This document shows positions 52,436 to 61,039 of a DNA stretch of 64,000 nucleotides, piece after piece; the stretch's first letter is position 1; the number at the start of each line of letters is the position of its first letter. The stretch lies in NCBI GenBank assembly GCA_902786975.1, contig CADAES010000004.1, positions 1 through 64,000 on the forward strand, given 5' to 3'. This stretch comes from an uncultured Ruminococcus sp. Its GTDB lineage: Bacteria > Bacillota > Clostridia > Oscillospirales > Ruminococcaceae. Under the pieces are notes generated by a model that searched no databases, was not told where the DNA came from, and was given only the letters and a program-made list of their open reading frames with translations. The translations under genes were made by a program, and so were the position numbers.

Positions 52436-52513
52436 AGCGATCCCTCCGTTTATTTCAGCTGAACAGCTGTTTTTATGTCTTCATTTTACCACATTTTATT
52501 CTTTTTGTAAAGC

Positions 52514-52545
52514 ACAAAAAGATCCGATGTGAAAACATCGGATCT
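52514..52545 (-). terminator. Intrinsic terminator of the LytTR operon
   Basis: On the minus strand, AGATCCGATG pairs perfectly with CATCGGATCT, followed by TTTTG. Confidence 0.9.
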
Positions 52546-52597
52546 TCTGCTCTCCCACATAATAGTTTTTTTGCTTTGCTCAGTTATCTTTTCTAAG

Positions 52598-53344
52598 TCA
52601 GCAATAGTATATTGTTACCCCACTGAATGACGAATCTCCGGTCAGCATAAGGAACTTGCCGTTCTTGGCAGCGTCCTTGGGACCTTTTTCCTCAACTCCG
52701 CCCATTTTGCAGCGAAGCAGATTCTTTACTGTCCACTCCTTCGGGATATACAGCTCGACTCCCGAGAATTCAGCCTTTATCTTTACTGTTGCCGAATTTC
52801 CCTGGATAACGGCTTTATCGAAATAGACCTTTGTTCCTCCGAACGAGCACACGATATCGCAGCTTCTGAAGTCCTGGCTGTCGATATATCTGCTCGAGCC
52901 TGCAAAGCGGGTATTCATTTTCAGGTCGCCCTCAAGAGTCCCGACGTTCTCGCTGGTCCAATTTTCCGACTCTTCATGCTTGGTGAATGAATCATCGCCG
53001 TTCCACACGCTTTTGAACCATTTAACATTTCTCGGAACAAGGAGCGAGCAGCCTATGCTGAGGAACAGTGCCGCACCCAGAATGGGCCACGGTGTGAATC
53101 TCTGTATACCGAGCTGTTCACTGAAGATTATTCCCCAGATCGCCACAGGGAAAAAGATGCACGAGAAAATGAGGTGGATAAAGCCTTCAACAAACACAGG
53201 TATCAGGAGTGCCGAAAGCAGTATGTTCCAGACGTTGACTGCCTCTATCTCCGGCAGGAGTCCCGCTGCTCTGCAGATTATCAAAGCACCTATACCTATG
53301 AAAAGCAGACCCCACAATACGTTTTTTATACCAAATTTCTTCAT
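52598..53344 (-). CDS. LiaF-like envelope-stress membrane protein
   Basis: A 248-residue protein with four N-terminal helices (about residues 5-105) and a C-terminal beta-rich domain with FGGTKVYFDKA and GVELYIPKEWTVK, the pattern of the cell-wall-active-antibiotic response domain of LiaF. LiaF-type proteins inhibit or tune envelope-stress sensing. It is the last gene of an operon led by a LytTR regulator. The ATG at 53344 has AAAGGAGGG upstream; the longer frame overlaps the previous gene. Confidence 0.84.
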   Translation of the reverse strand: MKKFGIKNVLWGLLFIGIGALIICRAAGLLPEIEAVNVWNILLSALLIPVFVEGFIHLIFSCIFFPVAIWGIIFSEQLGIQRFTPWPILGAALFLSIGCSLLVPRNVKWFKSVWNGDDSFTKHEESENWTSENVGTLEGDLKMNTRFAGSSRYIDSQDFRSCDIVCSFGGTKVYFDKAVIQGNSATVKIKAEFSGVELYIPKEWTVKNLLRCKMGGVEEKGPKDAAKNGKFLMLTGDSSFSGVTIYYC

Positions 53345-53373
53345 AAAGAGTCCCTCCTTTTGCTGTCTTTTTG

Positions 53374-53637
53374 TTAACCTTTCAGCACGTGAGCTGTCAA
53401 TATCGAATAGTCGAAAATGTTGACCGGTATCACAATGTTTCCGATAATGCAAAACCAGTTGCTGCCCATTCTGCTGATGCTGCAGCTTTCGTCGGTCAGC
53501 TTTTGCCTGCAATAATCTATCACCCGGTCATCGGGGTCGATTTTGAGATTATCTCTTATGACCTGTTCACTTATCTCTGAAATATTGATCTTATCAATAT
53601 TGCTGAGAAGCTGCTGTCTTTCGTTCATACATTTCAC
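53374..53637 (-). CDS. Small protein resembling DUF3781
   Basis: An 87-residue soluble protein. The pattern (I..NL.ID..DVIDYC..KL, then S.SRMG.NWFC.IGN.VI.VN...Y.I.TAH) resembles the uncharacterised DUF3781 family; this is by eye. The start may be the GTG at 53637 or the ATG at 53628. It lies between the LytTR gene and the LiaF-like gene in one operon. Confidence 0.65.
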   Translation of the reverse strand: MKCMNERQQLLSNIDKINISEISEQVIRDNLKIDPDDRVIDYCRQKLTDESCSISRMGSNWFCIIGNIVIPVNIFDYSILTAHVLKG

Positions 53638-53700
53638 CCGTCTTTGTTCTCCCCTGTCTGACGGTAAAACACATTCTTTCTATTTTTGTGTCAAAGAGCG

Positions 53701-54156
53701 TCAGAGCCTTCTTCTTTCATCCAGTCTTTGTTTCATGGCTTTGTAGTATATTCTTGACACATACACGATCTTATCTGTTCCCATAAACCTTACGAGGCTC
53801 GACGCTGTTATATTCTTTTCTACCGAATAGACCATGTTCAGATTGAGGATAGCTGATTTTGAAACTCTCATAAAGTTTCTGGGGAGCATTTCCTCCAGCT
53901 CATACAGCTTTTTCTTTATCGTGAAGACATCGTCCTTGGTGTGAGCGTCGATACCCGCAGGAGACGTTTCAAAGAAGAGTATCACGTCTATCGGCATGAA
54001 GTACTCGGTATTATCCTTGAAAAACGACAGCTCGGGTTTTGCTGTTAGCTCGGTAAGTGCCTGTTGTATCCGTGCGGTGTTGCTGTCAAAGCTGCGGCAT
54101 CTGATGACGACCTCGTCCTCTGTGACGGTATCGTCGATCTCTATCCTTACTTTCAC
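53701..54156 (-). CDS. LytTR-family DNA-binding regulator
   Basis: A 151-residue protein with a short N-terminal region (VKVRIEIDDTVTEDEVVIRCRS) and a LytTR DNA-binding domain (about residues 50-150: DVILFFETS..., LPRNFMRVSKSAILNLNMVYSVE). No receiver domain is present, as in the small LytTR proteins paired with membrane proteins. The GTG at 54156 is preceded by GGAGGTG, and the promoter position excludes the longer frame. It probably controls its own operon and envelope genes. Confidence 0.88.
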   Translation of the reverse strand: MKVRIEIDDTVTEDEVVIRCRSFDSNTARIQQALTELTAKPELSFFKDNTEYFMPIDVILFFETSPAGIDAHTKDDVFTIKKKLYELEEMLPRNFMRVSKSAILNLNMVYSVEKNITASSLVRFMGTDKIVYVSRIYYKAMKQRLDERRRL

Positions 54157-54177
54157 ATCTCCACCTCCACTGTCGTC

Positions 54178-54206
54178 ATTGTAATACAACCGACCGAATT
54201 TGTAAA
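54178..54206 (-). promoter_or_regulatory. Sigma-A promoter of the LytTR operon
   Basis: On the minus strand, TTTACA (54206-54201) and TACAAT (54183-54178) have a 17-base spacer. Confidence 0.8.
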
Positions 54207-54311
54207 TAGCTTTTCACTAACAGGTGATTTTTAAGACCTAACAGGTAAAAAATCCGTGCCAAACGACACAAAAGGCACAGGCTTTCCCCCGGGGTTCTTC
54301 CTTTTTGCGGT

Positions 54312-54701
54312 TCAACTACCGCCTTGAAGGTCAAGGCAAAGCATTTTCGCCAGCGCTTTGGGGTCAAGCGGTTTTAGGATATGCGTATCCATACCCGCCT
54401 CGAGGGCTTTTGCGATATCCTTGGGGTCATCGCTTGCGCTGAGCGCAATAATGGGGACTGTCTTTGCATCGTTCCTATCGAGTGCTCTTATGGCTTCAGC
54501 GGCTTCAAATCCGTTCATCACGGGCATATTCAGATCCATAAGCACAGCCGAGAACTCGCCCACGCCCGAGTCTGAAAACAGCTTCACGCCCTCCTCGCCG
54601 TTTTGGGCAAGCACGGCTGAGGCGTTCAGCTTTTCAAGCATAGCAAGTGCGATCTGTGCATTTATCGGGTGATCCTCGCAAAGCAGCACTTTTTTGCTCA
54701 T
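54312..54701 (-). CDS. Stand-alone response regulator receiver domain
   Basis: A 129-residue CheY-like receiver without an output domain. The phosphoacceptor Asp is in LMDLNMPVMNGFEAA, the acidic pair in LLCEDHPINAQ, and the conserved Lys in HILKPLDPKAL. The HPINAQIA start is typical of receivers cut from hybrid histidine kinases. The ATG at 54701 has GGAGGAG upstream, which a CCTGTC/GACAGG hairpin partly covers. No kinase is adjacent. Confidence 0.88.
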   Translation of the reverse strand: MSKKVLLCEDHPINAQIALAMLEKLNASAVLAQNGEEGVKLFSDSGVGEFSAVLMDLNMPVMNGFEAAEAIRALDRNDAKTVPIIALSASDDPKDIAKALEAGMDTHILKPLDPKALAKMLCLDLQGGS

Positions 54702-54763
54702 AAAAGCTCCTCCTGTCCGACAGGGGACGTAGCCCAGTCTATTAAATAGTACAAGTTTAACTA

Positions 54764-54792
54764 ATTTTATCACAGCGCCCTACAAAAGTCAA
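54764..54792 (-). promoter_or_regulatory. Sigma-A promoter of the receiver gene
   Basis: On the minus strand, TTGACT (54792-54787) and TAAAAT (54769-54764) have a 17-base spacer. Confidence 0.75.
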
Positions 54793-54851
54793 GGAACAGC
54801 CGCATATACAAAAAGGGTACGGCATAAACCGTACCCTTCAGATAGTCGTTA

Positions 54852-55994
54852 TCAGTTGAGAACAGACTTCTCGGTCTCCTTATCGAAGATGTGGATCCTG
54901 TTAGGATCGAGAGCCACCTTGATGGTATCGCCCGAGCGAGCTGTTGTACGAGGAGAAACTCTTGCTGTAAGGTTGATGCCTACGCAGTCAAGATACAGAT
55001 AAGTCTCAGCACCCATCATTTCAGTTACTTCTACAACTGCGTCTACAACGCCTGTTGTAGCCTGTGCGAGGAATGCAGGCTCGTCGTGGATACACTCAGG
55101 TCTTACACCGAGAACGACCTCCTGGTCGATCAGCGGATAAAGTGCATCGTCATCTGCCTTGCCCTCAGGGATCTCAACAGAATATGTCACGCCCTCTTCG
55201 CCTCTTGAAGCAGCTCTGCCGAACTCTACAACATACTTGTTGTCATACTTACGCAGAACAGCGTCGATGAAGTTCATCTGAGGTGATCCTATGAATCCTG
55301 CAACGAACTGGTTTACAGGGTTCTGATAGAGGTTTGTAGGTGTGTCGATCTGCTGGATATAACCATCCTTCATAACTACGATACGGTCACCCATTGTCAT
55401 AGCCTCTGTCTGGTCATGTGTTACATAGATGAATGTAGTACCCAGCTTCTTATGGAGCTTAGCGATCTCGGTTCTCATCTGTGCTCTCAGCTTAGCATCG
55501 AGGTTTGAGAGAGGCTCGTCGAGAAGGAATACCTTAGGATTACGAACGATAGCTCTTCCCAGAGCAACACGCTGTCTCTGACCGCCGGAGAGAGCCTTCG
55601 GCTTTCTGTCGAGCAGGTGAGCGATGTCAAGGATCCTTGCAGCTTCCTCAACCTTTCTTGCTATCTCGTCCTTAGGCACCTTTCTGAGCTTCAGACCGAA
55701 TGCCATGTTATCAAATACTGTCATGTGAGGATACAGAGCGTAGTTCTGGAATACCATTGCGATATCTCTGTCCTTAGGTGCAACATCGTTTACAAGTCTG
55801 TCGCCGATGTAAAGCTCACCTTCGCTTATCTCCTCAAGTCCTGCGATCATTCTCAGTGTGGTAGACTTTCCGCATCCGGAAGGGCCGACCAGAATGATGA
55901 ATTCCTTATCCTGTATCTCAATATTGAAATCGGATACAGCGATAACTCCGCCGGAGTATTTCTTATAAATTTCTCTCAATGATACACTTGCCAT
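54852..55994 (-). CDS. Sugar ABC importer ATPase, MsmK/UgpC type
   Basis: A 380-residue CUT1-class ATPase with Walker [10 protein letters not shown], signature [15 protein letters not shown], Walker [13 protein letters not shown] and the C-terminal TOBE domain ([11 protein letters not shown]... [16 protein letters not shown]...). It stands alone without permeases. In Firmicutes such orphan ATPases (MsmK, MsmX) serve several sugar importers encoded elsewhere; it would not fit the double-NBD arabinose importer here. The ATG at 55994 has TAGGAGG upstream. Confidence 0.93.
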   Translation of the reverse strand: MASVSLREIYKKYSGGVIAVSDFNIEIQDKEFIILVGPSGCGKSTTLRMIAGLEEISEGELYIGDRLVNDVAPKDRDIAMVFQNYALYPHMTVFDNMAFGLKLRKVPKDEIARKVEEAARILDIAHLLDRKPKALSGGQRQRVALGRAIVRNPKVFLLDEPLSNLDAKLRAQMRTEIAKLHKKLGTTFIYVTHDQTEAMTMGDRIVVMKDGYIQQIDTPTNLYQNPVNQFVAGFIGSPQMNFIDAVLRKYDNKYVVEFGRAASRGEEGVTYSVEIPEGKADDDALYPLIDQEVVLGVRPECIHDEPAFLAQATTGVVDAVVEVTEMMGAETYLYLDCVGINLTARVSPRTTARSGDTIKVALDPNRIHIFDKETEKSVLN

Positions 55995-56048
55995 ATTAAG
56001 AGGACCTCCTATAATAAATTTACTAATAGACACATTAGCTATGAGACT

Positions 56049-56077
56049 ATTGTACCAAATTCCGTACCTTTGCGCAA
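56049..56077 (-). promoter_or_regulatory. Sigma-A promoter of the MsmK-type gene
   Basis: On the minus strand, TTGCGC (56077-56072) and TACAAT (56054-56049) have a 17-base spacer; the -35 is moderate. Confidence 0.65.
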
Positions 56078-56164
56078 GAGTTTTTTTAACTAAACTTTGT
56101 TATAGTATTATATTAATATTGACGAATTTTCACAGATAGATGGAATATATTTACATCAAATCTT

Positions 56165-56884
56165 TCAATGTGTCAATAATTTTTCAACATCTTTGTGCAT
56201 TATCTCTAAACAGCTTCCGACGGGCAAATATGGGTCTAAAGGCATTTCCCCGATAGCTGTCCGCTTGAGGAACACGACCTCGTTGCCTAAAATTTTAAAC
56301 ATTCTTTTGACCTGGTGAAACTTGCCCTCGTGCAGGACAAGGGTACACTCGCAGTCGTTTTCGGGCGAGCCTTCAAACTCGGCGGGCAGACATTTCTCGC
56401 CGCCGTCGATAGTCATTCCCTCTGCCATTATCTGCTTATAGCTTTCCTCCCACGGCTTTTCCAATCTTACCGAATAGGTCTTAGGGACGTGGCTTTTGGG
56501 CGAAAGCATCTTATGCGCAAGATCTCCGTCGTCGGTGAGCAGCACAAAGCCCTCGGTATCCTTATCGAGCCTGCCCGCAGGGAACAGCCCTTTTCGCATC
56601 AGCTCGGACGGGACGAGGTCGAGCACGGTCCTGCTTTGCCCCTCTTTGGTGGAGCAGACCACGCCCTGAGGTTTATTGAGCATTATATAGATATGCTTTT
56701 TATAGACGAGCCTTTCGCCGTCAACGATTATCTCGTCGTCGGTGTCAACGTGTGCATCGCTCCTTCTTGCGAGCTTTCCGTTGACGGTTATCCTGCATTT
56801 CAGGCAGAGCTTTTTCACATCTGCTCTTGTTATGCCTGCTTTCTGCGAGCAGACGAGCCTGTCCAGTCTAAGCTTCTCGCCCAT
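56165..56884 (-). CDS. RsuA/RluB-family pseudouridine synthase
   Basis: A 239-residue enzyme making pseudouridine in rRNA. An N-terminal S4 RNA-binding domain (LRLDRLVCSQKAGITRADVKKL) is followed by the catalytic domain with the nucleophile Asp in AGRLDKDTEGFVLLTDDG and KTYSV/HQVKRMF motifs. The group fits RsuA (16S U516) or RluB/E/F; the exact site is undecided. The ATG at 56884 directly follows the MATE stop codon, whose last codons supply GGAGG. Confidence 0.93.
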   Translation of the reverse strand: MGEKLRLDRLVCSQKAGITRADVKKLCLKCRITVNGKLARRSDAHVDTDDEIIVDGERLVYKKHIYIMLNKPQGVVCSTKEGQSRTVLDLVPSELMRKGLFPAGRLDKDTEGFVLLTDDGDLAHKMLSPKSHVPKTYSVRLEKPWEESYKQIMAEGMTIDGGEKCLPAEFEGSPENDCECTLVLHEGKFHQVKRMFKILGNEVVFLKRTAIGEMPLDPYLPVGSCLEIMHKDVEKLLTH

Positions 56885-58243
56885 TCAATCCTCCATAGGT
56901 TTTACGGTCTTGATGTAAACTTTTCTTAAAAACAGCGCACACAGCGTCATTGAAACGACCTCGGCTATCGGGAAAGCCCACCAGATAGCTCTGAGTCCGA
57001 TGAACTTTGACAGCAGATACGCCGCAGGCAGGAGCACGATTATCTGACGGGAGAAGGATACTATCATCGAGTAAACTCCCCTGCCAAGCGCCTGGAGCGT
57101 GGATATCATCATTATACTGAAGCTTGCGATAACGAAGTGCAGGCTGATTATCCTCAGTGCAGGCACGCCTATCTCGAGCATCTCATCACTTGCATCGAAA
57201 AATCCGAGAAGGATCTTGGGTATAGTGAGGAACAGGATCATTCCCACTGCCATTATCGAAACGGCATATATCGAGCCGTACTTAAACGCCTGTATCATTC
57301 GCTTTTTCTTTCTTGCGCCGTAGTTATAGGCAACTATCGGTATATAGCCGTTGTTAAGTCCGAACACGGGCATAAAGATAAAGCTCTGGAGCTTGAAATA
57401 AACTCCCAGCACAGCTACTGCGGTCTCGGAATAGCCGATAAGTATCTTATTGAGCGAATAGGTCATCACCGAGCCGATAGACTGCATTATTATCGACGGC
57501 AGACCGACTGCGTATATCTTCTTTATCATTTTCAGCTTCGGCGGGTATTTTTTGAGGCTCACGACTATTTCCTTGTTCACTTTCATATTGAGCACAAGTC
57601 CGAGCGCTGCCGCACAGAACTGTCCGATGACCGTTGCCAGAGCCGCACCCGAAACACCCATTTTCGGGAACGGGCCGAAGCCGAAGATAAGGCAGGGGTC
57701 AAGTATCAGATTGATAATAGCTCCCAGACCCTGTGTATACATCGAATAGATGGTTTTTCCGGTAGACTGCAAAAGGTTTTCAAAGGTCATCTGCATAAAC
57801 AGTCCGAGGCTCGCAGTTGCCACGATGTACAGGTAGTCCTTGCCGTACTGTCTTATATCGGCATTCTGGGTCTGGACGTTGTAGAACATAGCTGTAAAGC
57901 AAAGTCCTATCACAACGAACAGCAAAAAGCTGAAAAACGCAAGAAAGATGCCGTTGTTTGCGGAGCTGTTCGCCTTTTCAAAATCCTTTTCTCCGAGTGA
58001 TTTCGATAAAAGCGCCTTTATGCCGACACCCGTTCCCGCACCGACAGCTATCATAAGTGTCTGTATCGGGAAAGCCAGAGAAACGGCTGTGAGTGCGTCC
58101 TCGCTGACCTTTGCGACGAATATGCTGTCCACGATATTATAAAGCGCCTGAACGAGCATAGATATCATTATCGGCAGAGACATCGACAGCATAAGCCTGC
58201 CGACCGGCTGCGTGCCCATTTTGTTTTCCCTGATGTTTTCCAC
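56885..58243 (-). CDS. MATE family efflux transporter
   Basis: A 452-residue twelve-helix MatE protein, exporting drugs or metabolites by sodium or proton exchange. Two homologous halves are visible (QPVGRLMLSMSLPIMISMLVQ..., then KKIYAVGLPSIIMQSIGSV...), with the family ALYNIVDSIFVAKVSEDALTAVSLAFP segment. The start is a GTG at 58243 with AAGGAAG upstream. It is coupled to the pseudouridine synthase gene. Confidence 0.94.
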   Translation of the reverse strand: MENIRENKMGTQPVGRLMLSMSLPIMISMLVQALYNIVDSIFVAKVSEDALTAVSLAFPIQTLMIAVGAGTGVGIKALLSKSLGEKDFEKANSSANNGIFLAFFSFLLFVVIGLCFTAMFYNVQTQNADIRQYGKDYLYIVATASLGLFMQMTFENLLQSTGKTIYSMYTQGLGAIINLILDPCLIFGFGPFPKMGVSGAALATVIGQFCAAALGLVLNMKVNKEIVVSLKKYPPKLKMIKKIYAVGLPSIIMQSIGSVMTYSLNKILIGYSETAVAVLGVYFKLQSFIFMPVFGLNNGYIPIVAYNYGARKKKRMIQAFKYGSIYAVSIMAVGMILFLTIPKILLGFFDASDEMLEIGVPALRIISLHFVIASFSIMMISTLQALGRGVYSMIVSFSRQIIVLLPAAYLLSKFIGLRAIWWAFPIAEVVSMTLCALFLRKVYIKTVKPMED

Positions 58244-58336
58244 TCTTACACTTCCTTACTTTTCTCTGAAACTGCACTTAACAATTTATTATAGCACATT
58301 TTCACAAAGATTGCATTACAATTTTGTAAAACCGTA

Positions 58337-58366
58337 CAAAAAAGCAGCACCTTTTCAAGTGCTGCT
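58337..58366 (-). terminator. Intrinsic terminator after aspS
   Basis: On the minus strand, AGCAGCAC pairs with GTGCTGCT around an eight-base loop, followed by six Ts. Confidence 0.92.
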
Positions 58367-58375
58367 CTGAAGTTT

Positions 58376-60157
58376 CTATTCTTCTGTCTTTGGCTCGATA
58401 GTTTTGATGTAAAGCTCCTCGAGCTGTTTTTCGTCCACCTCTGCGGGGCAGGCGCTCATAAGTTCGCTTGCGTTCTGCACCTTCGGGAAAGCGACGACAT
58501 CTCTGAGCGAATCGGCATTGCAGATTATCATAGCCAGTCTGTCCAGACCGATGCCCATTCCGCCGTGCGGCGGTGAAGCATATCTGTACGCATCTACGAG
58601 GAATCCGAACTTTGCGTCTATCTCCTCATCGGTCATACCGAGCGACTCGAACATTCTCTTTTGAAGTGCGGGGTCGGTGATACGCATAGAACCGGACGAA
58701 AGCTCCGTTCCGTTGAGCACAAGGTCGAACGCCTTTGCTCTTACCTTTTCTGGTGCGGAATCGAGGAACTCGATGCACTCCTCCATAGGCATTGTGAACG
58801 GGTGGTGGGCAGCTACCCACTCGCCGGTTTCCTCGTCCTGCTCAAAGAACGGCATCTCGGTTATCCACAGGAAGTTATAGCCCTCCTTGACAAGACCGAG
58901 GCGCTTGCCGCAGATAAGTCTTATCGCACCGAGGGTATTGAGCACTACCTTGTTCCTGTCTGCGCAGATGAGCACCAGGTCGCCCTTTTCGGCGCCGACA
59001 GCAGAAAGTATCCTGTCAAGGTCGCCCTCGCCGAGGAATTTCTTGAACGAGCAGTTCGGCTCATCAGCCCAGCGGATATACGCAAGACCCTTTGCGCCGA
59101 TGCCCTTAGCGTGCTCAACGAGCTTATCTATCTCTTTTCTTGTATATGTTTCTGCGCCGCCCTTTGCAACGATAGCTCTTACCGAGCCGCCGTTCTCGAC
59201 AGCCGACTTAAATACGACAAAATCAATATCCTTTACAGTTTCGGTGATATCCTGTATCTGCATATCGAAGCGGGTATCGGGCTTGTCCGAGCCGTACTTG
59301 TTCATAGCGTCCGCAAATGTCATTCTTGGCAGCGGAAGCGGGATATCGACATCAAGTATCTCCTTGAACAGTCTTTGCACCATACCCTCAGCCATAACGA
59401 GGATATCCTCGACATCGACAAACGACATTTCAAGGTCTATCTGTGTGAACTCGGGCTGTCTGTCGGCACGCAGGTCCTCGTCACGGAAGCACCTTGCGAG
59501 CTGGATATACCTGTCGTAGCCCGATATCATAAGCAGCTGCTTGTATATCTGCGGAGACTGCGGAAGGGCGTAGAACTTGCCCGGGTGTACTCTTGACGGA
59601 ACGAGGTAATCTCTTGCGCCCTCGGGTGTCGAACGCATCATCATCGGAGTTTCTATCTCAAGAAAATCGTTCTCGTAGAAATAGTCTCTTACCACCTTTG
59701 CTATCTTGTGGCGGGTGATAAGGTTATTCTGGAGCTTGGGATTCCTCAGGTCAAGATATCTGTACTTGAGCTTCAGCTCGTCCCTTACCTTGTCAGAGTT
59801 TGTGACCTCAAACGGCGTTGTTTCGGCTTTTGCAAGTATGCGAAGCTCCTTTACGTCCACCTCGATAAGACCTGTGGGGAGATTCGGGTTTATGCTCTCA
59901 CGGGGTCTGATAACGCCCTTTGCGATAAGCACGTCCTCGGCTCTGACCGTTCTTGCCTTTTCAAAGATATCCTTATCGGTGTTGTCGTTGAAGGCGAGCT
60001 GTAAAAGTCCCGTACGGTCACGCAGGTTGATGAACAGCAGGTTGCCGATATCTCTTACCCTGTCGGCAAAGCCGCATACAACGACCTCGCTTCCCTCGGT
60101 CTGCGGTACCTGTGTGCAGTAATGTGTCCTGCGCAAGCCTTTCATTGTGTCAAGCAT
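58376..60157 (-). CDS. aspS: Aspartyl-tRNA synthetase
   Basis: A 593-residue bacterial-type class II synthetase charging tRNA-Asp. The order is an N-terminal anticodon-binding OB fold, catalytic core with motif 2 (FRDEDLRADRQPEFTQIDLEM), the bacterial GAD insertion and motif 3 (GMGIGLDRLAMI). Length is usual. It could be the discriminating or non-discriminating type; not decided. It is the last gene of the run hisS, two small genes, aspS. The ATG has AAAGGAAG upstream. Confidence 0.97.
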   Translation of the reverse strand: MLDTMKGLRRTHYCTQVPQTEGSEVVVCGFADRVRDIGNLLFINLRDRTGLLQLAFNDNTDKDIFEKARTVRAEDVLIAKGVIRPRESINPNLPTGLIEVDVKELRILAKAETTPFEVTNSDKVRDELKLKYRYLDLRNPKLQNNLITRHKIAKVVRDYFYENDFLEIETPMMMRSTPEGARDYLVPSRVHPGKFYALPQSPQIYKQLLMISGYDRYIQLARCFRDEDLRADRQPEFTQIDLEMSFVDVEDILVMAEGMVQRLFKEILDVDIPLPLPRMTFADAMNKYGSDKPDTRFDMQIQDITETVKDIDFVVFKSAVENGGSVRAIVAKGGAETYTRKEIDKLVEHAKGIGAKGLAYIRWADEPNCSFKKFLGEGDLDRILSAVGAEKGDLVLICADRNKVVLNTLGAIRLICGKRLGLVKEGYNFLWITEMPFFEQDEETGEWVAAHHPFTMPMEECIEFLDSAPEKVRAKAFDLVLNGTELSSGSMRITDPALQKRMFESLGMTDEEIDAKFGFLVDAYRYASPPHGGMGIGLDRLAMIICNADSLRDVVAFPKVQNASELMSACPAEVDEKQLEELYIKTIEPKTEE

Positions 60158-60189
60158 TTTGATTACTTCCTTTACTGTATTGTAGTTGT

Positions 60190-60705
60190 TTATTTATTTT
60201 CATTTCCGTCTTTTTCCGTGTATTTCGGGAAAACATCGAAGAAGCTGTAGATATAGCTGCTTTTCGTATCCCAGAACAGAAAGAATATCCCCGCCAGAAG
60301 CAGCACGCCGCAGACTATCGCCCCGTACTCCTGCTTCAGAGAAAGGCAGACAAGCCCGCTGAGCAGCGTCAGCAGCATCCATATTATGCCGAAAACATAT
60401 GTAACTATCGGTTTGCGGAGCTTTCCCTTTACCAGCGTTCCGTGTTCGGATTTCTCATAAGTCCCGAAAAAGCCGGTCTCGCCGCCGTCACGCTTTTTGA
60501 ACTTATGGTAGCAGACCTGGAACTTTTCGCCCTCACGCCTGCCGTAGTACAGGCTTTCCAGCTTATGCGACTTCATGAATTTTCCCGTTGAAAGGATATT
60601 CAGCGTCGGGCGGAACTCGGTAAGCTCCCCGTCGAGCTTCCTTGCGAAGCGCTTTGGCGGGAGCGTTGTTTCAAATTCATACTTTTTGGGTATTATCAGC
60701 AGCAT
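60190..60705 (-). CDS. Hypothetical membrane protein between hisS and aspS
   Basis: A 171-residue protein. The first 95 residues are soluble and basic with several strands, and two helices lie at about 98-120 and 123-145. I do not recognise it. Its start overlaps the stop of the preceding CxxC gene by one base and it ends 32 bases before aspS, so it is cotranscribed with the synthetases. A link to tRNA charging is not implied. Confidence 0.72.
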   Translation of the reverse strand: MLLIIPKKYEFETTLPPKRFARKLDGELTEFRPTLNILSTGKFMKSHKLESLYYGRREGEKFQVCYHKFKKRDGGETGFFGTYEKSEHGTLVKGKLRKPIVTYVFGIIWMLLTLLSGLVCLSLKQEYGAIVCGVLLLAGIFFLFWDTKSSYIYSFFDVFPKYTEKDGNENK

Positions 60706-61022
60706 CAGCTTTCGACCTTATCCTCATAATCGTCGGGGTCGAAGATCTTATCGTTTATCTTTATCTCTCCGCCCTGTGTTGCATCGACGTACATTCCGTA
60801 GATAGTTCCGCATTTGGTGCATCTGAACTGGTGGAACAGCTTTCTCGAATAGAACCTGCCCTGCTCGTCTATCACCTCTTCAAGCGGACAGCTGGCATAC
60901 ACTATTTCAAGGTCGCCCTTTATGACCGTCCTCAGGAACGACTCCACACACAGCGTATACTCCGCAGGGTTGTGTATCTGTACTATAGGTATCAGCTCGC
61001 ACTGATCGCATCTTTTGCTCAT
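60705..61022 (-). CDS. Hypothetical zinc-binding CxxC protein
   Basis: A 105-residue protein with two CxxC knuckles (CDQCEL near the start and CTKCGTIYG near residue 73) that should bind one zinc. No known family is recognised. The ATG at 61022 has AAGGAAGGAT upstream. It lies 17 bases after hisS and overlaps the next gene by one base, so it is part of the same operon. Confidence 0.72.
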   Translation of the reverse strand: MSKRCDQCELIPIVQIHNPAEYTLCVESFLRTVIKGDLEIVYASCPLEEVIDEQGRFYSRKLFHQFRCTKCGTIYGMYVDATQGGEIKINDKIFDPDDYEDKVES

Positions 61023-61039
61023 TGTGATCCTTCCTTTCA

